Assembly (NCBI GenBank): GCA_026214975.1 | Contig: JAOBSW010000502.1 | Span: 248,001 to 312,000, forward strand | Direction: 5' to 3' | Source: Gentiana macrophylla | Lineage: Eukaryota; Streptophyta; Magnoliopsida; Gentianales; Gentianaceae | Length of the DNA: 64,000 nucleotides | Shown: positions 43,801-53,801 of the stretch, piece after piece | Layout: each line of letters begins with the position of its first letter | Numbering within the stretch: the stretch's first letter is position 1 | Made by a program: the position numbers and the translations under genes | The notes under the pieces: generated by a model | Database searches by the model: none | Seen by the model: only the letters and a program-made list of their open reading frames with translations | Told to the model about the DNA's origin: nothing

Positions 43801-44120
43801 TGATGACGGTCGAATTATACCAAGTAAAGTCATCAATACTATCCTTAAATCGAGCTTTAATTATATATACTTTATATTAAATCACATGTTTATAGTGTTT
43901 ATTTAATGTTATGTGATTTATAAGATATAATTAGGTATTTATCTATTTTTATTAATAAAATATGATTTACTGTGCGATAATTATTGATTTTATAGATTAC
44001 GGTGAATCGGAGGATATCTACCGACAAAGGAAGTAAATCTCAAGATAAATCGGAGTAGAATTGGATTCATTAAATGATCGAGATTTATGTAGCACGAAGC
44101 ATGGAGTAAGGAACAAGAAA

Positions 44121-44200
44121 AGCCAGCGAGCCAATCAGAAGGCAGTGAGCTCGCTGGCAATGAGCTCGTTGGCAGCGAGCGCATGATTCGCTGGAGGCGA
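44121..44200. repeat. CTCGCTGG / CAGCGAG motif cluster upstream of element C TATA
   Basis: Forms of GAGCTCGCTGG, GCTCGTTGGCAGCGAGC and TTCGCTGG occur at 44123, 44147, 44162 and 44186, 85-165 nt before TATATAAA. Another pair is at 44630-44660, and one more (GCTCGTTGGCAGCGAGC, 45551-45567) lies in the leader after the primer site. Confidence 0.7.
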
Positions 44201-44285
44201 GTTCGCGAAATCTCGAGGATCGGCTGAGGGTTATCTCTACACGTTTTATGGTTTTCAAATCTATTTTTAGGTCGGCCTAAACTCC

Positions 44286-44293
44286 TATATAAA
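44286..44293 (+). promoter_or_regulatory. Predicted TATA box, element C LTR
   Basis: TATATAAA in ACTCCTATATAAAGTCC. Confidence 0.6.
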
Positions 44294-45387
44294 GTCCTGA
44301 GCACGAATTTTATTAGTTACACTTTTAGAACACCTTAGATTACGCTTTACAAAATACAATACTATATCTTAGCTTTATTTTATTATGTTTCTTCATCACG
44401 GAGGTGATGGATTCATCGATTAGAGATCGCATTGAAGTATTGGAGGACCCTCCATCTATGAGGGTAATTCTTATCCAAATATGTTGTTTTATTCGTAGAT
44501 CTATCTTATTTCGTTATGGAGTAGTTGTTTGTGTATTGATTTCCTGATGTAGTTAATTAACAAACACATATTCATGTAGCTCTGAGCCGTTCGAAGGCAT
44601 TTTATGAGAGAATCTGGGGCACCACTGGTCTCGCTGGCAGCGAGCCTATGTCTCGCTGGTAGCCATCCAGGCCGTTTCCACGATTTCTCTGTGAAGGACT
44701 TCGGCTACGTCGTGCTTTCTGTTTTTCATATAAACATGTAATAGATCCGGCCAATTTGTTACATCGTTCTCGTAAATTAATATGATATATTGTGAAAATT
44801 GTCATGTTACTAGGACATTAATTAGCCGATCGTTTAGGAGGTGTGCCAACCCGTCCATGGTGGTTGCCCAGACGAGGTGACGATTTTAGATCTGCATCCC
44901 TAGTTTGGTATAGCATGCTTGTAATATGATGTTCTATCCTATCCAAGGAAGGATTCGTAATTAAGCATAGGGATCTTCTATCCGTTCACGAATTAGATCT
45001 AGTTTAGGGGATGACTCCCGTAGTCAAAATTTAATCAATCCTAATGTCTTTTCTGTCTCGGCTTAGATATACAAATATGAGGGAGTAATTATTACTAACG
45101 TAATCAATACCATTTGTTAGAGTCTAATAAAACCTTAAAAGTAAGTGTTTTAGTATTTGTGTCGTAGTTAGTTTCTATGTTTTCTATTGTGTCAACCTTT
45201 ATCTCTACGTTATAGTTGGTCGTAGACCGCCCTTAAATCTATTTTTAGTTTAATAACGTTGTACTTGTTTAAGCCGAGTCTCTGTGGGATCGAGCTCGAC
45301 CCTATCTAGCTATATTACGATTGAACCTAGTTCTCTTGCTAGTTGGTTATTTAGGTATCGAGTATTTTATTACTTGACCCGACATCA

Positions 45388-45870
45388 AGTTTTTGGCGCC
45401 GTTGCCGGGGACTCATGTCATTAAATCAAGTATAGCTTATTTTATTAAAAGTAGATTCGTAAATATTGTGAATAATGTATGTTCAATTAGTTTTTGTAGC
45501 ATAGAATTAACCTGTTAGTGTCATAGAACAAATCTGGGCAGTTTCCCAGAATCAACTAGGCTCGTTGGCAGCGAGCAGGCTATTCGCTTCGAGCCGACCC
45601 GAGTTTTCAAAGCGATTTCGTCTGCTTTTGTTCTAAACGCTGTCTGCTTTGTGTTTTTATATTTTTCGTATTTTTAGAGTCTGCTTTTGTTTCGTTAATT
45701 AGTGAGTCTAGTTAAAGGCCTAGCCTTTAAGGTTTTTAATTGTTTAATTATTCTGTTTCATATAGAGTCTGTTTTATTTTTGTTTATTTTAAAGTCTCGC
45801 CAAAGGCAGTAGCCTTGGCGTATTTTAATTGTTTATTGTTGTTTTTGTCTTGCAAATTAAAAAAAAAACA
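45388..45870 (+). other. Element C 5' leader
   Basis: 480 bp of T-rich untranslated leader between primer site and gag. One quasi-palindromic GCTCG...CGAGC motif is present. There are repeated 'GTTTAATT' and 'GTCTGCTTT' words but no ORF. Confidence 0.6.
45394..45411 (+). promoter_or_regulatory. Element C primer-binding site
   Basis: TGGCGCCGTTGCCGGGGA, a perfect match to the complement of the tRNA-Asp 3' end, six bases after the LTR. Confidence 0.92.
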
Positions 45871-45875
45871 AACAA

Positions 45876-47250
45876 GCTACCCGGATTTCTAAGGATCCAA
45901 ACGAAGAGCAAGGCGAGGAAAAATCTGAAGGAGCACATCAATCTGACTCAGACATGGAATCATTACTGAATAACGCCAGCCAGGTAAATGGAAATAATTT
46001 TAATAATGCAAATTTTGTTAACCAAGCTGTGGCTGCATGGGAAAGTCGTACTTTGCAAAGCTATGCAACGCCTACCGTTGAACAATTCATCCCTGCTATC
46101 GTAGTGCCTGAAAATGCTGCTGAAGTTTATCACCTGAAACCTAATGTCATTCAAATTGTGGCAAACTATTCCACTTTTCATGGTATCCTGAATGAAGATC
46201 CTGGCATTCACGTGATGAATTTCTTAGAGATAGTTAGTACCGTGAAGCCAGAACTGGTTCCTGAGGATAACATTAAGCTGAAACTTTTCCCTTTCACTTT
46301 GAAAGATAAAGCTAAGCAATGGCTTTTCTCTTTAGAGGCTAGATCAATCACGACCTGGGAGGAACTGCTACAAAAGTTCATGAATAAGTACTTCCCTATA
46401 GGAAAGATCTTTAAGTTACGCCAAGATATCTTGGGGTTCAAGCAGCAACTTGGGGAGGATTTTGATCAAGCTTGGGAACGTTTTAAGGAGTCCATGAGGA
46501 AGTGCCCTCATCATGATATCCATCTAAGGATTTTAATGCAAACCTTTTACCATGGATTGAGAGATATGGAGAAGATAAGTGTAGATGCCTCCAGCAATAG
46601 AGTGTTTGTTCTTTTATCTCCTAAGGAGGCACAAGGAAAGATGGAGAAAATAGCAATGAATAGCCCATGTGGAGGTGGTGAAATAGCAACTGTGAAGATG
46701 GCAGATAATTTATTTGAGGAGGATGTATCGCATAAGATCCTGCATACTCTATTGCTCATAAATGATAAGGTGGATGGTATGCATGAGAGGATTCAACGAG
46801 TATAGACTGGAAAAGGGACGGAAACGACTAGGCCATTAGAGAATGCGGGTACTAAAGAAGCCAATTACATTGGGAGACAGGGTGTTCACTATGACGGTTA
46901 CACACCAAATCATGACCAACCTGAATTCCGCTGGAGTGATCCGAATGAAGAGGTAAAACCACACAACCCTTATGTACCTCAGCAAGCTCAAACTTACGGT
47001 TGGGAAGTTGCACTTGAAAAGATGAGTAGCACAATGTCCGACACTGTGACTCAATTAGCAGCATCCATTACTGACTTGGCTACAAACTTTCACCAATACT
47101 GTCAAAATAATGATGCCAAAGTCACCAACCAAGAAGCCTTAGTCTAGAATCTCTCTCATCAAATAGGAAAATTAGCTGAACAACTGTCAACTAGATCTCC
47201 TGGGGATTCCCCAGCAACACTGATAGGAACCCTAGGGATGTGAATGTGAT
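45876..47250 (+). pseudogene. Element C gag
   Basis: The first Met of the open frame is at 45954, but in-frame coding extends upstream (ATRISKDPNEEQGEEKSEGA), so the original start lay earlier and is lost. The 283-codon block has DPGIHVMNFLEIVSTVKPEL, LFPFTLKDKAKQWLFSLEAR, SITTWEELLQKFMNKYFPIG and ERFKESMRKCPHHD, the Athila capsid. A TAG at 46803-46805 interrupts it. Coding then continues to ~47240, with a helical region (VTQLAASITDLATNFHQYCQ) and the linker VIMTRIGNEL. I see no zinc knuckle. Confidence 0.87.
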
Positions 47251-47520
47251 AATGACTAGAATTGGAAATGAGCTTACCCCACCAATCCCAAAGAACAAGG
47301 AAAATCTAGAAGATATTAGGGATGATGAGAAAGATCTTGAGGAGGCATTTACACCCTTTGGAATTGAAGAAACATGCTTAGAAAAGCCCCCCGACAAGCA
47401 ATTATCCTCTAATTTAGGGAATAGTGATTGCGCCGCAGTATCTTCACAAGGTAAGGTTGTTAAGGATGACCAGAAACAACCATGGTTTAAAGATTATGTG
47501 AATTATTTATCCAGGAGATA
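47251..47520 (+). pseudogene. Element C gag linker fused to integrase lead-in
   Basis: The single frame 47240-47521 starts as gag-protease linker (ELTPPIPKNKENLEDI ... CLEKPPDKQ) and ends as the RNase H-integrase connection (KQPWFKDYVNYLSRR). Protease, RT and RNase H that belong between them are gone. The junction falls at ~47405-47450 and keeps the frame. Confidence 0.75.
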
Positions 47521-48725
47521 GTTGGCCCCAGAATTGAACCAGCAGCAAAAGAAGAAGTTCTTTGCGGACCTTAAACACTACTATTGGGATGAACCATATC
47601 TTTTCAAGCGATGCTCAGAAAATATCATTAGAAGATGTGTTCCTGAGAGTGAATTCCTCGATATACTTAAACATTGCCATACTTATGAAGCGGAGGACAC
47701 TATGGAGGGGACAAGGCTGCTTTGCTAAAGTTCTCCAACGTGGTTTTTTTGGCCCAATCTTTACAAAACTGCGCACGAATATGCTAGATCCTGTCATTCA
47801 TGCCAAATGACGGGCAATATCTCGAGGAGACATGAAATTCCACTGAGGAGTATCCTAGAACCAGAACTCTTTGATGTATGGGGAATTGATTTTGTGGGAC
47901 CTTTCACTTCGTCTGTTTCAAACCACTATATTTTGGTGGCGGTCAACTATGTGTCTAAATGGGTTGAGGCTATTGGTTCACCTACCAATGATGCAAAGGT
48001 TGTACTGCGGTTTTTAAAGAAAAATATCTTCACGCGGTTTGGAATCCCTCGTGCCATCATTAGTGATAATGGGAGCCATTTCTGTAATAAGCCGTTTGAG
48101 AAGTTAATGGCCAAGTACGGGGTGAGACATATGTAAGCTACCGCTTATCATCCTCAAACAAGTGGTCAAGTAGAGGTCACGAACTGAGAGATTAAGTGCA
48201 TCCTGGAAAAAACTGTGAACCCAACAAGGAAAGATTGGTCGTCGAAGTTAGATGACGCTTTATGGGCTTATCGGATTTGCGTGATAAGGCGCCCATAGGT
48301 ATGTCCCTCGCAGATTTTTTGGGAAAGCGTGTCATCTACCGGTTGAACTTGAGCACCGTGCCTTATAGGATACTCATATGTTGAATTTAGATTAAAGTAT
48401 AGCCGGAGAAAAAAGATTGTTGGAATTAACTCGCCTAGAAGAGATTCGCATTGAAGCTTACGAGAATGCTCGAATCTATAAAGAGCGCACTAAGAGATTT
48501 CATGATAAAATGATCCTTGCCCGCACCTTTAAAGTGAGTGATTTGGTTCTTGTTTACAATTCATGATTGAAACTCTTCTTGGGCTAGTTAAAATCAAGAT
48601 GGTTTGGTCCTTATAAAGTGAGTAAAGTATTTCCTTCCGGAGCTGTAGAGGTAAGTTACCTGGATGATCGAAAAACTTTTATGGTCAATGGTCACCGATT
48701 AAATCATTACCTCGGGAATCATTTT
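47521..48725 (+). pseudogene. Element C integrase
   Basis: Zinc region: KHYYWDEPYLFKRCSENIIR, then a HCHTYE segment and CQMTGNISRRHEIP in changing frames. Core: [27 protein letters not shown] and [13 protein letters not shown], with 35 positions between the last Asp and Glu. A stop lies between RHM and ATAYH, and another follows VTN. The C-terminal part (ARIYKERTKRFHDK, then FGPYKV) runs to ~48720. This is an Athila-type integrase that is not functional. Confidence 0.87.
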
Positions 48726-49123
48726 ATTAGAGAGGAAGAAGTACTTACTCTAGGAAATCCTAGTTACAACTAGACCATCACGTGAGTACAGTCGAGCTAA
48801 CGACTATAACCATAGAACTATTTCTTAAAACTATATTTTAGATTGTTTTTGTTTTTGCTTTTAATAAAGTAGCATGAGACTGTTAAGGTTTTTTTTCATC
48901 TCGCCAAGTTCCTAGTCTCAGTTCGGAATAAACGAGGTTTTTTCCTTGATAGCCGCCATGTGAGTTTTGTAGTTTTAACTCTTTGGTTTTCCTTGTCATT
49001 GGTTGTATGAAATAAAGTGGCTTAAATTGATTTTGGATATTCTATATCTAATTACTGCAACGTTATTTTATAACTTCCATTGATGTGTTATTAACGGTTT
49101 CGTGGAGTTTCTGTTTGGTTTGC
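48726..49123 (+). other. Element C 3' UTR, left part
   Basis: Non-coding and T-rich; the UTR continues at 55656 after element D. No ORF or repeat of note. Confidence 0.6.
49119..49123. repeat. TSD TTTGC of element D, left copy
   Basis: TTTGC at 49119-49123 is repeated at 55656-55660, bounding element D exactly. Confidence 0.95.
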
Positions 49124-50998
49124 TGTTGGAGATATTTTGCATCATTAAAACAAAAGAAAATTTATAAACCTATACTACCATGCAAAACTACCTCCTAACC
49201 GGCCGAATACCGGGTAGTTGCTAGTAAAGTTGGATAATACGGGTATCGATCCTGGGGAAAAGGATGTTGAATCTAATCTAATTAATTCTTCTTTATTAAC
49301 TAAACCTAAACCTAAACTAGAACGGAAAAATAAGCTGGGACGGAGGATTGTTAATCCAAAGCCAGGAAATATAGTTGCGGACAAAATAAATAAAACTACA
49401 TCTACGAAAACAGTAAAACTAACTAATAACTGAACAAACATAAACAAACCATGATCAACCTATTCCCAACAACCATCACCCCACCGAAATCAGTCAGATA
49501 GACAAACATTCATTCATTAGTTATCTTGGATTATTATCTTTTCTAATGAAGTGTTTCCTCTTCCGATTTATCACACCATTAATTAGTTTACCTTCCGGTC
49601 TTGACTAATATCGATACAAATCAATGATATGGATTGAATCCTAACCTAACAACATTATCCCTCAACTTCCGTTTGTTGGAGTAATTATTGTCAATCTCCC
49701 TCACGATAATCTAGTGAATCTATTAACTTCAGTTATCTAAATTCGATTAACATAAAGCATACAAAACATGAAAGAGAACAAGAACAACGTAATGAAATAA
49801 ACACATGAACAATCTCATCTTTCTGGTAACGGTGATATCCCTCAACTTCAATCTAAGATAATCTTGCATCGAATTAATTAAATTGTGGTTCTCTTGTAAA
49901 CCTAGATATTTAACCTACGAACTTCCGTTATGTATAGATTAAAAATCTAATCTTTCCTATGGTGATCTAAACTACACCGACTTCCGTCATGCGGTAGCAT
50001 CAACAAGCAATAATCTTCCGATATGAATTGCACGAAAACAATTAATCAGAGGAAAAGAAACAACTTTGAATAAAATCAACTTACAAAACATCCATAGAAA
50101 GAAATAAGGTTCTTTGCTACAAAAAAAAGCTTCACGAGCTATGTTCATATTTGCTCAAGCTGTTCATGGCTCGAACAAGAAGAAGAAAAGCGGAAAAAAG
50201 AAGAAAAAAAACCTAATCTAACCACCGGCCGGCCAAGCATGAAGCTCAGCCGGCCGGCTGCTGCTCATGCTCGACTTTTCTGGGTTCAAGGGAAGCTGCT
50301 GCGTGTATATGATATCGAATTAGGGTTCAACAATGCGCTGTATTTATAGCAAATTGAAGTCGGTTACTACAGTAAACTGGCCGGACGCCCGTTTGATCAC
50401 AATGGATGCTCGTCCAAGCTGGAGTGGACGGAGAGTGAACGCTTCGTTTGAAAGGCGCCCGAACATCCTGCACCAAAATTACGCCTCGACGCTGGTTTGA
50501 ACATCTTTGGATATTTGGTTTGAGAATGGACTCAAACTTCTAAAATTCATATCTTGAGTTGTAGACCTCCAAAATTATGATCCGAACGTCATAAAAAGCT
50601 CTCGGAAAACTCTACAACTTTCATTAAGGACTTCTTCTTAAAACGCCTTTTTGATTAGCCCGTCGTATTACGAGTATATTTCGGGATTTTCCCAAGCTTT
50701 ATTTCATCTTCATCCTCTTGTATCTCTTCCTTTCCTTTTTAATCTTCAATCAAACATCATTTAGACCTCTTCCATTCCACATTTGTGCACCTAAAAGATG
50801 ACAAAACCGAGCAAAACGTAAAACCATACAAAATAGATAATAAAACCACGATATTTACTCGATTTTGCATTTTAACTATTCAAAACGTCATTTGCTCAAT
50901 TAATCGATTATAAGCTCGAATTCTACGAAAAACATCCATATATGGGGAATATTGATATAAAATATATCCTTATAAAACGTATAAAATCACCCTTAACA
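49124..50998 (-). repeat. Element D 3' LTR (1875 bp)
   Basis: The element strand reads TGTTAAGGGTGATTTTATAC...ATCTCCAACA. It has a TATA box at 50341-50348 (minus) and GGACGCCCGTTT-type motifs at 50380-50465, just upstream of TATA on that strand. It contains a 37-bp stretch (~49640-49676) missing from the other LTR. Confidence 0.92.
50341..50348 (-). promoter_or_regulatory. Predicted TATA box, element D LTR
   Basis: TATAAATA on the minus strand; the same in the right LTR at 54988-54995. Confidence 0.6.
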
Positions 50999-51012
50999 AC
51001 TCCCCCACACTT
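50999..51012 (-). promoter_or_regulatory. Element D polypurine tract
   Basis: The minus strand reads AAGTGTGGGGGAGT, directly before the LTR start. Confidence 0.93.
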
Positions 51013-51016
51013 GAAC

Positions 51017-51035
51017 CTTGCTCGTCCCGAGCAAG
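51017..51035 (-). other. Stem-loop upstream of element D PPT
   Basis: CTTGCTCG-GGA-CGAGCAAG: a perfect 8-bp stem with loop GGA, four bases before the polypurine tract. Confidence 0.8.
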
Positions 51036-51437
51036 ACAAAACAAAATCATCACTCGAGACAAATAAACACTTATGCAAATATAAAACATATTCAAGTAGT
51101 TTAGAGGTTTACCCAAGTGCGTGTGTGCAAAGCCATAATAAATTTCCACTAAATACACACTTGAAATTGATTCAAACAAAACTAGCCAACATCCCATTTA
51201 AATGAGAAATATAATAACATGCACCTCACAAAACATACTTACCCCGAAAAATAATAATAGGGAGTATTCAAAACAGTTCCGACATACTTAGAGGACAGTC
51301 CCTACAACATATCTTTCAGTTTATACTGGGGATAAAATCAACGATAACTAAGTCTTTCATTCAATTCATAACACTATTCTCATAAGTTGATTTAATTATT
51401 TCACTTTTATCGCACACATCGAATGAGCTATTGCCCT

Positions 51438-51585
51438 CATAGCAGAATAGGACATTTCGAGATAATACCCTACCTTACTCAAATCATAAGGCAGCTTTTC
51501 CTGACTGTCGTGAGCTTTTGGTCATCATAGTGGAATAGGACATACGTGGTATACCCTACCTCACCCAAATCATAAACCAGCTTTC
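51438..51585. repeat. Direct repeat of ~60 bp in element D interior
   Basis: CATAG(C/T)(A/G)GAATAGGACAT...ACCCTACCT...CAAATCATAA...CAGCTTT occurs at 51438-51499 and 51526-51585 with several differences. Function unknown. Confidence 0.75.
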
Positions 51586-52590
51586 GACACACCCATTAAT
51601 TATTAATTCAACTTTTTCTTAAAAACATTAGTTACGTGTTACTTATCACATTCAAACCTTCAGATATTCACAGTGTGTCATACTTTAATTCTAAATACAA
51701 ACTACTAAAATTTCCAAAATTCGTATGGAAGCAAAGAATCATGCAATAATCATCAAAAAATCTCTAATCAAATGGGTATGGCTTAAAAATAAAGCTCATC
51801 ATCTACTATGGCACGTGAAAAATAGTGTCGGGTGAAACAACTAAATTTACTAAATATGCAAAATAATGCACAACTGATATAACCTCAAACAAAGATATGC
51901 ATTTGTTGACTTGGGACATTACAAAACTTTGAAAAATTTAGCACTTTTCATAGAAATACTATAACATAAGCAAATGAATGTAGATACCACATACTATCCC
52001 CACCCCCACACTTAGATTGCAACTTGTCCTCAAGTTGTACAGAAATAAAAAGAAGCAAAGAACTTAGCTGATTGTAGTTCTAAAGTGGCAATGCTGGAAG
52101 TGGTATACGACAAATCCGTAAATGCCCGATTTAAAGCGATGGATCGTGGACCATCCACGGAAAACTCGGCTTCATCTAAAAGCGCACAATTGCTATTGCA
52201 AACACCCTGCACACTTGAAAACAAGGCAAAATCTCGGAGGCACGGGGGAATAACAAATTGCTAAAGCAAGAAGTAAGCACATGATATAATGGCTTAGATG
52301 GAAAAATCACCACACAGGGAAAGTACAGGACACCTAAGCATCAAATAAGCCACAGAAGCTTATAATACACATACAGTCCACATGTGCCTACAAAAATAAT
52401 GATACATGGAACATTACAAAATAGCGGGGCTAGGTGCACTATATGAAATTATACTACAATGCAATCTACGTGATATGCAATTCTAATAAAATAAAAATGA
52501 AAAATAATACTGACAGGCTCAAGCTGAGCAAGTTGGGAGGACAACTCTACATTGACTACGGCCCGTGCAGAAACAAAATAAAAAAACGAG

Positions 52591-53084
52591 GTAGTATTAC
52601 GGAAACCGACAGTTAACTACGCTCAAGAAAAATAAAAGAAAAATAGAAAAACAATGCAACTAGATGACATGCAACTAAATGATATGCAAAAATAAAAGAA
52701 AATAAAAGAAAGAAAACTAGCCCACTCATTAGCAACACGACATGTATATAATAAACGTCTACCAAATAATGACAGGTTACGATAACCGACAGTGCTGTTC
52801 ATTACATGCAGTGTAGACGCGCCTTAAGACTCGTCAAAAGTGATAGCATTATGGAAACCAACAGTTAGCTATACTAAACAGATATAACTCATATGGCCTA
52901 AGACGTAGCATACGGAAAACCGACATTAGCTACCCATATGAGTTATAAAAATAACAAGGAAGCACATAAGTCTCAAAGCTCACAAGATTCATCACAGCGG
53001 TATGTAGCATACGGAAAGCGACATTAGCTACTAATTAATAATAAGAACAGTTATAGCATACGAGAACCGACAGTAACTATAACT
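52591..53084 (-). repeat. Six hairpin units with a CGG-AAA(A)-CCG core in element D
   Basis: Plus-strand units: 52591-52620 (arms GTAGT/ACTAC), 52772-52798 (ACAG/CTGT), 52843-52872 (ATAGC/GCTAT, inner stem TGG/CCA), 52905-52933 (GTAGC/GCTAC), 53004-53031 (GTAGC/GCTAC) and 53049-53084 (AGTTATAG/CTATAACT). All but small variants share inner CGG-AAA-CCG and the 3' word ACA(G)TTA. The arms differ from unit to unit yet stay complementary. In the fourth unit a further perfect 14-bp inverted repeat (52883-52896 with 52934-52947) encloses it. The element strand is minus. Confidence 0.8.
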
Positions 53085-53270
53085 TGCATGGATGAATCAA
53101 GTATATTATCCATTAGAGTCAATTATTTAACATGGATCCGTAGATGGAAAGGTATAAACATGCAAGTTCAGAACATCTACGTGAAAATAAGTAGCCACAG
53201 AAGCTCAAATTAAAGTATCCATATCAAATAAAGCATTAAAAATCAAATTGAGAAGAAATCTGGAACCTGG

Positions 53271-53470
53271 ACTGGCGTTCACTAATTCAAACGGGCGTTT
53301 AAAACTTATGCAGGCCGGACGGGCGTTTAGATATATGGACGTCCGTGCGGTACTTGAAAGCGTAAAGCAGGCGACACGTTTTGGAACGGACGAGCGTCCA
53401 ACAAACCAGACGCTCGTTTACCTGCATGTTAGGGACTGGACGGGCATTCACTTACCTGAACGCTCGTCCA
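53271..53470. repeat. GGACGGGCGTTT-type motifs in element D 5' leader
   Basis: Eight variants have cores at 53275, 53295, 53323, 53341, 53394, 53412, 53444 and 53462; several intervals are 18-20 nt. They lie 310-530 nt downstream of the primer site on the element strand. Confidence 0.7.
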
Positions 53471-53778
53471 ACAGTCGAATTTGCATAGAAAACGCAGGAA
53501 ACACAGCAAACCCTAATTTCTTAAAAGATCATACATCAAATATCACAGAGCAGCCACATCAAATTAAAGCACAGAGGGTTAGACTGGATACAAACAAACA
53601 TATAGTTCACGTTTCACAAATCGAGTAAAAAACTCTTTGCACATTCTTAACCCAACGGTTATCGAAACACGGCAAAAATAAAAACTCTCGATTTATTTCA
53701 CGCTACTTTTATTGAAAACGAAAAATGAAACGTAACAAAATCGAGAACTAGCTTAACTAGATTCAACATGACACCTAT

Positions 53779-53796
53779 TCCCCGGAAACGGTGCCA
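53779..53796 (-). promoter_or_regulatory. Element D primer-binding site
   Basis: The minus strand reads TGGCACCGTTTCCGGGGA, five bases from the LTR. It differs at two positions from the tRNA-Asp-type site of element C. Confidence 0.8.
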
Positions 53797-53801
53797 CTTT
53801 T

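Larger units (their letters stand above)
43801..45387 (+). repeat. Element C 5' LTR (1587 bp)
   Basis: TGATGACGGTCG...GACATCA termini; the primer site follows after six bases. It has a TATA box at 44286 and GAGCTCGCTGGCAGCGAG-type quasi-palindromes upstream of it (44121-44200) and downstream (44626-44660). Confidence 0.88.
51036..53801 (-). other. Element D non-coding interior
   Basis: 2.77 kb with no credible coding; the 126-codon plus-strand frame at 53248 lies across a motif array and opposes the element strand. Contents: a 60-bp direct repeat (51438-51499, 51526-51585), the hairpin series at 52591-53084, CpG motifs at 53271-53470, and the primer site at 53779-53796. Confidence 0.8.

Noticed and set aside
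53248..53628. 126-codon plus-strand ORF in element D
   Set aside because: It lies opposite the element strand across a CpG motif array and has no recognisable domain.
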